A program made the translations under genes and the position numbers. A stretch of 64,000 nucleotides of DNA from Craterostigma plantagineum (lineage: Eukaryota > Streptophyta > Magnoliopsida > Lamiales > Linderniaceae), in NCBI GenBank assembly GCA_027422505.1, contig JAPQWV010000001.1, positions 3,658,001 through 3,722,000 of the forward strand. Reading direction: 5' to 3'. Of the stretch, positions 10,490 through 20,237 are shown in pieces. The notes under the pieces are model-generated. The model had not been told where the DNA came from, ran no database searches, and was given only the letters and a program-made list of their open reading frames with translations. Each line of letters starts with the position of its first letter. The first letter of the stretch is position 1.

Positions 10490-13160
10490 CAAGTTGTCGG
10501 TGCAATCAATCTTGGTCGACGACGGTTCATGCATACTAGAGGATCTCACTAACGAGATTTTGAAGGCATTGTCGTTACACAACGACAATACCAAACTCAG
10601 GATAAGCCACAGCCTTGCATAGACTACAGTTATGTGCGCCCCATCTACATTGAGAACGATTACGGCGTATGTGTGTACCTTGGTTTCCACAGTCAAGACC
10701 AGTTATCCGTCATTGCTGCACCGCCACATCAACCTGATGATAATGATTTGTCGAGTTTCGACGTCGGCCTTATAGTGCAATGCTATACAAATGCAGAAAT
10801 CCAACCATTTGAGGGTTTTCCCAGCACATCTTATAACCCTCCTTACCAAAGTAATGAAAGTACTGAGGCGATTACTCCGGAATGGGCGGCGAAGAATATG
10901 ATAATGAAAACGAGCAAGTCGGTGGGAAAGATGAAAATGAAGACGAGCAAGGTGCTTCAGATGATGATGATAATAGGGGTGTTCATTCGGTAAAAACCGA
11001 ACCGAATCGAAAATTCGGTTACCGAAAAATTCGGTTTTTATGTTAAGAACCGAAAACCGAACCGAATTTAATCGGTTCGGTTTCGGTTAAAACCGAATTT
11101 TTTCGGTTCGGTCGGTTAAAACCGAAAAACCGAAATAAAAAAGAAAATTTAAATTTTGGGAAGAAAATAATATTTTAATACCAAAACCGAATTAATTTTT
11201 ATAGATATATATATTAATTAATTTACTAAATATACATAGAAAATATAATATTAACACAAAAACCGAGTTAATTTATATATATATATTAATATATTAAATA
11301 TATATTTTTAATTAATTTATTAAATTCGGATTTTTCGGTTTTTTTCGCTTAACCGAATTACCGAACCGAAAAAAACCGAAAATTTCGGTTTTCGGTTCGG
11401 TAATTCGATTAAACCGACTTTTGGACACCCCTAGATGATAATGATGATGACGAGTTTGATGTCGGTGAGCATGACGACGCTCTAGATATGGCCGAAGATG
11501 GTACCCATTCATTAACGGATGGTTCCAGCCTATACGTTGGACAAGAATTTCGTAGCAAGAAAGAATTCAAGGACGAAATCACTAAAATCGCAGTCGCTGC
11601 GTGCTTCAAACTCCAAGTGGATAGGTCAAACAAAACCTTGTACGTAGTGAAATGTGCGAAGGCGAATTGTGAATGGCGAGTACGAGCTGCACATGACAAG
11701 AACTCCAATTTTTTCTCAATCTGAAAGTACTGCAACACGCACACATGTGGCGTGTCTCATCGACGCCTTAGACATCGGCAGGGAAGTTCGTCGCTCGTAT
11801 CGAGCGCGTTGTTGGAAAATTTCAGGGCTCCTAAAGTCATTCCGTCACCCAATTCAATACAGCCGATGATGCAGAGCAGGAGAGTAGAAGTTTCATACTA
11901 CAAGGCTTGGAGATGGAAATAAATTGCGACCGATGAACTAGTTGGTAACAAGGACGCTTGATACGGTTTACTGCCGGCGTACTTAGATGCGGTGAGGCAA
12001 GCCAACGAGGGCAGTATCACCGATTGGGAGATGGACGAAGATAATCGTTTCAAGTACATGTTCTTGGCATACGGCGCATTCGTCAGAGGCTTTACGTACA
12101 TGAGGAAAGTCATTTCTATCGACGCAACTTTTTTGAAGGGGAAGTATAAGGGGGTCATGATGACTGCCACGGCGCAAGACGGTGATTACCATCAATATCC
12201 TGTAGCATGGGGTCTTGCCGACGGGTCGGAGGGAACCGAGTCATGGACGTGGTTTCTCACGAGATTGCGACGTTTTGTCGCGGACAGTGATGATCTCGTA
12301 ATAATTTTTGATCGGAACAATTGAATAAAGAATGCAGTTCCGGCCGTTTTCCCAAACGTGTTTCATGGTTTTGTGCCTGGCACCTTCAACAAAATGTGAA
12401 GAAGAAAATGAAGAAGAAATGTGCTTGCCCAATTTTTTGGCATGTAGCGACTGCCTACACAAAGAGCGAGTCCGACCGTTATTTTAAGGAGCTTTAAAAT
12501 ACAAGGACGTGACGGACTATCTTAACGAAGTTCCAAAGGCGATATGGACGCGAGCATATTGCCCTAGATCAAGATACAACATAATGACGACCAATGGATC
12601 TGAGTCTATAAATGCGGCTCTACGAAAGGATAGAGAGCTTTCAATTATTGGATTGTTGGACTCGATTCATCGACTATCATCATCTTTGTTCAGTAAGCAT
12701 CAGCGATCTACGGAAGCTTCACTCGCCTCAAACATGACTAGGTTTACACTGAAGGTGGAGTCGATTATACGAGATAATTTTGCCGAGTCGCAAAAATTTC
12801 TTGCGTCGAAAGTCAGGCATCTAATATATAACGTGTACGGGCAGCATGTGAACGAGGTGTGTCAATTTGGAATTGCGCAAATACACGTGCATGATATTTG
12901 ACATCGATTGTATCCCATGTCCACATGCGATTGCAGCTTATGGTTACGCCCAAGTGCCTGTGTATTCATTAGTGCGCGATTATTATACCTTGGAGATCTG
13001 GAAGTTAACTTACGAAGGGACTATATGGTCGGTAACGGATTGCATTGAAAGTGGTATGGAGATGTTGCCACCTCTTGCTGGTTCACAACGTGGACGATCA
13101 CGGAAAAACAGGTTGCCTTCGTGGGTGAATTTGGCAGGAGATAACGTTGTATTGTTTGCG
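10490..13160 (+). pseudogene. MURA-like (MuDR) transposase relic
   Basis: Broken plus-strand coding region of a plant Mutator transposase. In order: an N-terminal PIYIENDYGVCVYLGF segment (~10640); an acidic linker split by a hAT MITE (10974-11433); a MuDR DNA-binding domain (11530-11725, FRSKKEFKDEI then CEWRVRA); the DDE core (12000-12330, with SIDATFLKGKYKG and LVIIFDRN, the catalytic-Asp blocks); MTTNGSESINAALR (12585); and a SWIM-type zinc finger (12880-12945, CIPCPHAIAAYGY). Family members run as one ORF of roughly 700-850 aa. Here at least four frame changes and stops (e.g. about 11723, 12324 and after 12900) break it, so it is inactive. It converges on the Ulp1/DUF1985 relic. Confidence 0.85.
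10974..11433. mobile_element. hAT-type MITE built of TTCGGTT repeats
   Basis: 460 bp with an exact 8-bp duplication GATGATAA (10966-10973 and 11434-11441). Ends are TAGGGGTGTTC on the left and, inverted, TAGGGGTGTCC on the right. Both flanks are dense in AACCGAA / TTCGGTT, so the copy is nearly a single long hairpin around an AT-rich core. It interrupts the acidic linker of the transposase relic. Reading across the empty site restores a run of Asp codons in one frame, confirming the boundaries. Confidence 0.88.
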
Positions 13161-13289
13161 CATATTTTGTGTTACGTACGTTTATACGTTGTCATTTGTG
13201 TTGTGTTATGTTAGGTTGTGTTATGTGCTTGTAATTTTGTGTTGTGTTGCCATGTTATGCTTCTTCTAGAAAAAACCATTATGCACAGA

Positions 13290-13510
13290 TGCGCAGTGAC
13301 CGCATCGCATATGCTGAGAATCCCGCACAGATGCGCATGAGACCCCTGCGCATCTTCGCGGTTCGCGCCGGGTCCCCTGCTCATAACACGCGGGTCCCGT
13401 AAGCCTTGCGCGCTGCCGCACAAGGCTCACGGGACCTGTGCGTTATGAGCAGGGGACCCGCACCTTAGGGCAGGGGACCCGACTGGAATAACAGGGTACC
13501 CACACATTAG
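13290..13510. repeat. GC-rich GGGACCC repeat block 2
   Basis: Just downstream of the transposase relic. Contains GCAGGGGACCCG, ACGCGGGTCCCG and the palindromic pair CCTTGCGCGC..GCCGCACAAGG near 13400-13425. Same repeat vocabulary as 10120-10415, in the spacer between the two convergent genes. Confidence 0.65.
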
Positions 13511-14543
13511 GGTTGGTCACGTTCGGTTATTGGTTAGGACCAATAATTGTTCAATTATTGGTCAACAGCATCAGTATACAGTATGTACATGACAGATGAC
13601 TTGACATTTGATTCCCGATTAATAAATGAAAAGATTTCACTAATACTATTGAATTTCTTAATAAGATAATAATTAATAAAAAATAAGTATGCGATTAAAA
13701 AAATAAAAAATAACCACTAAATTAACAATACCTAAGTCCACGTTTAAAAAAAAAACAAAAATATTTCAACATGTATTTCGAGTTGACCAAACTGAAAGGT
13801 AAAGATAGAAAAGGAACACTCCCAAAAACGTACCTTGTGTTTGTGAATTACAATCTTATAAATCGATTGCAATTATTGTGATTTGATCCAATTTTTTTAC
13901 GTTTGTGCTATTTTATGATGGCTTAATATTGTATTAGAGGACAAACAACATGTAAAAATACCGCTAATTCTTTGCATTAACAAATCTAAAACACACATGA
14001 ACACAGGGGACCCTACGTTATGAGCAAGGTTTCCGCACTTAAAAACAGAGGACCCATCATATTGCATTGTCCCCGCACTGAGATGTTCGGGTCCTTATTG
14101 GTCCCATCGAACTTATGTGCGGGACCTCAGCGATATCAGGCAAGGTCCGTGCGCATATACACAGGGGACCCGCGCTTTTTGAGTAAGGGTCCCGCACATA
14201 TTGCATGAGCGCTGATGGACGGGTCCCTAACGTATATGAATGGATCGTCTGCCAATTAGGGCTGATCACGTTCGCTATTGAGTCGTAACAATAATTGCTC
14301 AATTATTGATTATTGGGTCAAAAGTATTTTCTCAGACACATGTCAAATCACACATCACGTTTCATACAGAGAATTAATATTCAACACAGAAAAAACATAT
14401 TAACCACAGATGTTTCAACACAGAAAATTATTTACAAACCAACGTTGTTTGTCATAAAAAAATCAAACAACACTAAAAATAATTGATTGTCATAAAAAAA
14501 TTTACATTTGGGATGATAATTATTTATACATGCATGCCACTCT
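13511..14543. repeat. Intergenic spacer of the MULE with repeat block 3
   Basis: AT-rich DNA between the convergent genes, with another GGGACCC-type block at about 13990-14240 (ACAGGGGACCC, GGTCCCGCACATA). CAATAATTGNTCAATTATTG palindromic sequence follows both blocks 2 and 3 (about 13540 and 14290), suggesting the spacer was itself duplicated. No gene seen. Confidence 0.55.
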
Positions 14544-17324
14544 TTACAGAAAATTGAGAGCAAGAGATTTCCGAAAATTCGTAATTTGCTCAATCGTGAG
14601 ATTGGAAACGTCGTCATCTGTAAACATGGGAGCAATGATGCCCGTAACATGTGGACCCCGTATTCTCCCCTGAAAAGTTACCCGATATACTTATACGGAA
14701 ATCATAGTAAAACATTTACTAATAATAGGAAATGATACTTACCTTCCTTGCTGCTTGGCGAACTTCGGATGACGCTTAACTGACCATTTCCGGAATCGAT
14801 TCTTGAGTAATCCTATGTGCACCAATATCGCGGGATTACCAGTTGAATCGTCGATAATTTAGCATTAAGGTTGTGCATGTCCTTACCGCAAGAATCGTCG
14901 GAGTCGTATATCATCATCGAACGACTCCTCCAGTCGGCGACATATAGCACCCAATGAGCGGTCGTTTTCATTGGGATGACGATGTAATCTGCTTCTCTCC
15001 ACGACGTCGACGGCCAATTTTCCTGCCTCCCCTCCGCGTAATGGTTCCTGATAGGAAGCATCCCTTTTTCGACGTGCTCATCGTCGTCTAGGCCTTGGAG
15101 GTGGATCACGAACTTAAATGCGTATCCCATGTACGCTAAATTCTTTGCGCAAAAGGAGTATTTTTCCATCTCAATGAACCCGCGTAGGGATTCGTTTATA
15201 TGCTGAAAAACTAAAAAACACAACGACTACTTTAGAAATTAAGATCATAACAAAACTAATGAAGACGGAGGAGAGCATACCGCGTCATCGAGCCATTTCG
15301 TTGGCGTGGCTAGCTCCTCAAAACCGGTCTCGCCTATGCTTGTCGATCGCGTACTAGACCCACACCTCGTCTTCCAGCGACTGTATTTCCTTCACTACGA
15401 TGGACCAGAGCCTTAAACTTTTATTAATATGGACATCCAAGTGCGAGAACTTATTTGCGTAGCACCGGTCGACGAATTCTTCTGCCGCTCCTCCGGGGTC
15501 GTCACGACCATAGCTTTTCCCTTGTCTGCCACCGTCGTCGTCGACTGATCAAAGTCGGCGCCCCTCCAAGTAGATGGGTACACCTCATAATAAGGCTTGC
15601 TCTACTTGTCGACTTCATCGTCCACTTGAGATGGAACGTAACCGGCGCAACGGGGATGCGCCAATACGGACTGACTGTGACCGTCCCATGTTACTGACTC
15701 GAACCCTCGTACGATCTGGTCCATCTCTCATCGTAATCTACATCGTAAATAGCAACGGATAAATAATCTACACAACTAATTAAAAAATAAGTATAAAGAA
15801 CTTACAAAGAGGAGGTTCGGCAGGCGGAGTGCGCGATCCACCAATAAATCTACTCGCCATCTCCTCCACCGAGTTCTCCAACACTCTGATGCTTTCGCCC
15901 CACGATTGCATTTGGCTCCAACGTTCCTCGTACGCATCCAACCTTCTCTCGCTCGTCTCCCACCGTCGAGCCTCTTCGTTTTGGAACTGCGATAGCTGCG
16001 TGCCAAGTTGATCGAATCGCCCAAACAGGTCCGTGAAGTTTCGCTCCACACCTCTCGACCATTCCTCGAAGCGTGCATCCGAAGCGCCTCCGTAACCGCG
16101 TGATGTTCCCGTCGGTGGAGGTGGCGGTTCATGAAATCCGTACTCCGGTAGAGGTTCGGGCATGTCGTCGCGAGGCATCATCATATCTTCGTCGTGGTGG
16201 CCTCTACTCGAGATCTGTTGGACGACAACGCGCTCATGCCGATCTCCTTCCCCCCAACGATGGGAACACCTAACATCCACTCCTTACTGGAGTAGGCCCT
16301 GCACACGGTCGAATAGTTCATGCACCGCCCCAACATCAAAGACGTTGTCCCGAAAGTACTCCGTCTCCAACTCGTCCGCTGACGGCACTAATAACCCTCG
16401 TAGATGGACCTTTGGGCGGCAGCTGCGACTGCCAAGTTCGGACATCCCTTGCGACTCCAATCCTTCGTCACCCACCTCAACATGCGTGGCGTAAAATCTT
16501 CTTTTCTGCACACTGCAAATGCATCTGCAATACCCGGAATGCACTTGTACGCCAGTGTCTGCATACAAATAACGAAAATAATATTAGCAATTATTAATAA
16601 ACGAAATCAAGATATGGCAAAGCTTAATTAGAAAATCACCTAAAGTGGCTGTATGAACCCACTGATCAGCCAACTTTTTTGTATAGTCTTTATCCCGTGG
16701 ATTTTCTTTAACGGACCGGATGACCTCCCTGAAAGCCACGATGCCCCATGGATATTGGGAGAAAGCCACCTCGTCTTCGGCAAGATAAAGGACCCAAGAG
16801 CTTACGATGGTATCCTTCTTTGACGGTCGAGGCATCAAGACCTCGGTGGCGAAGTAGACGTTTGCCAGGTTCAACTTTTTCATGGTCCACGCGTTCCTCG
16901 TCGCCAGCCATCTCTTCCAAGCGATGCCTCACGTGCAACATGCGGACGTGGGCAAGGTCGCCAAACTGTCTGTCGGCAAAAGCTGTATTGGAGAACACGT
17001 GCGGCTCGGCGGCGAACTTGAGCCCGATGATTAGGCAATACAGTTTGAAATTCAGAGTGGTTTATTGCCAACAACCATCCAAAGCTCCTCGCGGTTGTGC
17101 AACGTTGTCTGCCTCTGTATGAGGTACCATAGCAACTGGACCGAGAGATTATAGTTCGGGTCGGCACTAACGAGTCGGCCAAAAACACTCTCGGCCCTAT
17201 GTATCTCCCACTCAAGGTCGTTCAGACACCCTCTTATGGCCTGGCTGACCTCGCCGTATAGCGAGGTCAGTGTAATACGTTTGTCTAAAGCTTCGTCGCC
17301 TCTGCCGAATTGCGTTTTCATCAC
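14544..17324 (-). pseudogene. DUF1985 / Ulp1-protease-like (C48) gene relic
   Basis: Broken minus-strand multi-exon gene. From its 5' end: ~17324-16600 carries a DUF1985-like region (DPNYNLSVQLLWYLIQRQTT, LYCLIIGLKF, SQYPWGIVAF); 16280-15800 a Pro-rich then Glu/Arg-rich coiled-coil linker; 15720-15285 a low-complexity linker ending at KWLDDA; 15223-14743 the Ulp1/C48 core with HINESLRGF, ENWPSTSW, the catalytic-His block TAHWVLYVADW and the Asp in MIYDSDD. The last exon (14544-14669) follows an intron with good GT and AG sites. At the position where C48 proteases have D-C-G, joining the exons reads E-Y-G, so the nucleophile appears lost. Several frameshifts (e.g. ~15350, ~17060) and stops break the frame. 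Such genes travel in KAONASHI MULEs. Known C48 enzymes act on SUMO-like conjugates, but activity here is unlikely. Confidence 0.8.
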
Positions 17325-17399
17325 AATTTAATTTACACGTATGAATATTGAAAATATAAAACCCCTGCACAGGGTATGAATATTGAAAACATAAAACCC

Positions 17400-17660
17400 T
17401 AATGCACAGCTGCGCAGGGGAACATATCGCATATACTGAGATTCACGCACAGAACCGCATCAGACCCCTGCGCAATGATGCGGTTCTCGCGCGGGTCAGA
17501 TGCGTATATGCGTGGGTCCGCTGTATAATAGCACGGGTCTCTTGCTCTAGCATGCAGGGTCCCGCGACTCACGGGACCCTGCATGCACGAGCATGAGACC
17601 CGCGCTATTATAGAGCGGACCCGCGCATATACGCATGGACCCGTGCGGGAAACGCATCAT
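17400..17660. repeat. GC-rich GGGACCC repeat block 4
   Basis: Inverted and direct copies of CGCGGGTC / GACCCGCGC. A clear palindrome is centred near 17570 (GCATGCAGGGTCCCG .. CGGGACCCTGCATGC). It lies beyond the 5' end of the Ulp1-like relic, mirroring block 1 beyond the transposase. Confidence 0.65.
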
Positions 17661-17679
17661 CTTATAGGCGGGTCCCATG

Positions 17680-17960
17680 ATAATATGCATGGGTCTCGTG
17701 CTTACAAGCGGTGGTCCTATGCTTACAAGCACTGGGTCGATGCTTGCTAGCGTGGTCCTATGCTTGCAAGCACGGTCCTATGCTTGCAAGCGGGGTCCTA
17801 TGTTTGCAAGCACGGCTCCTATGCTTGCAAGCACGGTCCGATGCTTGCAAGCGTGGGTCCTATGCTTACAAGAACGGCTCGATGCTTGATAAAATAGGTC
17901 CTATGCTTGCAAGCGTGGGTCCTATGATTGCAAGCACGGATCCACTGCGCTTGCAACCAC
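17680..17960. repeat. ~23-bp minisatellite (GGTCCTATGCTTGCAAGCAC)n
   Basis: About eleven head-to-tail degenerate copies of a unit of roughly 23 bp. Each contains the self-complementary core GCTTGCAAGC, so adjacent copies can pair. It sits between repeat block 4 and the right end of the Mutator-like element. Confidence 0.8.
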
Positions 17961-18447
17961 AGGTCCGCATCAAATTAGTGTTAAATTGAAGAAGACGAAG
18001 AGTAGAACAAATACATTCACTCTTTGGGTGCTCTCGTTGATTACCATTGTCGATTGAGGTTCGGATTTGGGTTCGAGTTGTAGAGAAAATGATTTGCAGT
18101 GCAAGGGAGAGAATGCTTTGTGTGCAGGAGACCGTGCAGTGCAGGGGAGTGAAAGTGGTTGCCTTTTTTACTTTTACTGTTCTATCACGGGTCTGATGTT
18201 TCAGATTCATTATAGTAAACCTGTAAACCCTTAACTTTTTTCGTTAAGTGGTGTTGAGGTTGTTGATTGCCATTAAATAAGGGTAAAATAATCTTTAGCG
18301 AAGAGTTAGTGGGTACAAAGGTAATCCGATTTGGGTGCTATTTTTTTTAAGGATGACCAAGTCAAAGGCTATTTCCTTAAAAAATTCGTATTTATATATA
18401 ACGGAACTAAATGTCCACAAATCATCGATACTAGTACTTTTATTTTT

Positions 18448-19095
18448 GGCTAAAATGCATATAACCCCCTCGTGGTTTCACTGAAATGCACATAAACCCC
18501 CGTGGTGTTTTTATTGTACGTTATGCCCTCGTGGTTTAACTAATGTTGCACTGTACCCCCGGGCAACAGTTTTTACGTGAAATTGGATTACACGCGCTCT
18601 TACTGCATGTGGGTTAAATTTGGACCATATTATTTACTGTTAAATGACCAGAATAACCCCAATTATTCACCTTCTTTTCAAATGATAACCCCGGGCAGCA
18701 GTTTTTGCTCGAAATTGGATTACATGTGCGCGCTCTTACTCGCGCTCAAATGACCATATTATTTACTATTAAATGAACATGATTACCCCAACTTCACCTT
18801 CTTTTCAAATGATAACCCGCGGGCAGCAATTTTTATTCTAGAGAGGGTCGGGGGTTATCATTTGAAAAGAATGTGAGTAGTTGGGGTTATTCTGGTCATT
18901 TAAAAGTAAATAATATGGTCCAAGCTAAACCGACCTGCAGTAAGAGCGTGTGTAATCCAATTTCGGACAAAAACTGCTGCCCGGGGGTACGGTGCAACAT
19001 TAGTTAAACCACAAGGGAGTACCGTACAATAATAAAACCACGGGGGTTTATATGCATCTCGGCGAAACCACGAGGGGGTTATATGCATTTTAGCC
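18448..19095. mobile_element. Long foldback MITE, GGCTAAAATGCATATAAC ends
   Basis: 648 bp that is nearly all one inverted repeat: the left ~300 bp reappears inverted at the right with scattered mismatches, both arms starting GGCTAAAATGCATATAACCC. Flanks TTTATTTTT (18439-18447) and TTTCTTTTT (19096-19104) look like a 9-bp Mutator-type duplication with one mismatch. It carries repeated CCTCGTGGTTTNAC and ACCCCCGGGCA words. No gene. Confidence 0.8.
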
Positions 19096-19221
19096 TTTCT
19101 TTTTTCTATGCGTGCTTAAAAAATCATTGTGTTATTTTTAATTTTGAGATTTATATTTTTAATGTTTAGTAGATAAGATATACTTTATATATAAAAGGAA
19201 AATATGTGTAATGGTATAAAT

Positions 19222-19580
19222 ATAACTAGTATTTCTGGCACATCCTACGTGTGCGCAATAAAATAAAGTTCATTATTAAATAGTAATATACTAAAAATAG
19301 CATTTGGTAGTTATTATGAGGTTATGAAAAGTACGCGGTTTAATAAGTCTTTTTTTAATAAATGTAGAAAAAATCTGAGTAGTCAATTGATACAAACCAA
19401 TTGACGGTTTATCCTAGCCCATCACCCTTAATATAATAGAATAGATAAATAAAATGCAGGGTTAAACATGATAATTATTTAAATAATGAATTTATAATTA
19501 AATGGGTTAAATTGTAAATAAGATCAAAGTGACAGCTATAGTCACCCCTCCCCCTTAATATAATCGAGTAGAATAGATAA
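19222..19580 (-). mobile_element. Helitron-like element(s), two possible 5' ends
   Basis: The minus strand ends with a GCACACG..GTG-type hairpin followed by CTAGT at 19222, as in the copy at 3738-3980. Two candidate 5' ends occur on the minus strand, TCTATTCTATTATATTAAGG near 19445 and a similar TCTATTC..TATTAAGGGG near 19580. This may be one element with a duplicated end or two overlapping ones. Another TCTACTATATTAAGAGAG-type start is at 19646 on the plus strand. Confidence 0.45.
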
Positions 19581-19810
19581 TAAATGTGTTTCGTACCTAA
19601 CATAGAAAAGACATACAATCATCATCATGCAGCTACATCTATCTACTATATTAAGAGAGAGCACTTTAGAGGAACTGCTCTCTCAATTTGGTATGCCAAT
19701 TTATTGTATATTTTATAATTTGACCGTTTATTTTTTATTTATTTTAATTATATCATCATAAATTATTTGTTATTTTCTTTTCTTTTAAAATTTAATCATC
19801 ATATCATATA

Positions 19811-20074
19811 CTTCCTCCGTCCCATTTAAATGTTCCCGAAGATTAGTGGGCACGGAGATTAAGAAATCACATTATTTTGATATTATAGTACACCTTTTGA
19901 GGTATGGAGAGAGAAAAGTTATTAGTAGACACGCAAATCGAGAAGACTTTTTTTAATATTAATGATGTAATTAGTTTAATTAGTGGGATACTTTTTACCA
20001 AAAATGGAAATGGGAAGAATTATGTGGGACGCCCGAAATAGAAAGATGGGAAGAAATAAGTGGGACTGAGGTAG
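19811..20074. mobile_element. Stowaway-like MITE
   Basis: CTTCCTCCGTCCC at the left and an inverted degenerate copy (GGGACTGAGGTAG) at the right, each flanked by TA. 264 bp, with the CCCGAAATNGAAAGATGGGAAGAA interior shared with the copy at 59708-59947. It lies just left of copia A. Confidence 0.8.
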
Positions 20075-20237
20075 TATTAAATAAGAAGTATCTAAATATT
20101 AAAAAAAATTATACATTATTATAAATAGGTATGGATGCCCATGACTGGTTGGATCTATACTTATTTTATTTGCATTAATTTGATTGGTTGATTGTTGTAA
20201 ATATGGCCTCCGATTGCTCATTTGATGAGACTTAGCA

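Larger units (their letters stand above)
8958..18387. mobile_element. KAONASHI-type Mutator-like element (decayed)
   Basis: About 9.4 kb bounded by an exact 9-bp duplication GTATTTATA (8949-8957 and 18388-18396). The ends are imperfect inverted repeats of ~55 bp sharing AAATAGC, TTGAC, GTCA and TTAAAAAA blocks in the same order. Inside are a plus-strand MURA-like transposase relic (10490-13160) and a convergent minus-strand gene relic with DUF1985-like and Ulp1/C48 regions (14544-17324). That gene pair defines the KAONASHI (ULP-carrying) MULEs. Blocks of GC-rich GGGACCC repeats flank both genes. Both genes carry stops and frameshifts, so the element is not autonomous now. A PIF/Harbinger-like MITE (9046-9715) and a hAT MITE (10974-11433) have inserted in it. 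Confidence 0.85.

Noticed and set aside
16162..17122. Plus-strand frames of 75-124 codons
   Set aside because: Antisense shadows of the minus-strand DUF1985/Ulp1 relic, which shows the recognisable blocks.
17680..17960. CRISPR-like regular repeats
   Set aside because: Plant nuclear DNA; the units are contiguous and degenerate without unique spacers, i.e. a minisatellite.
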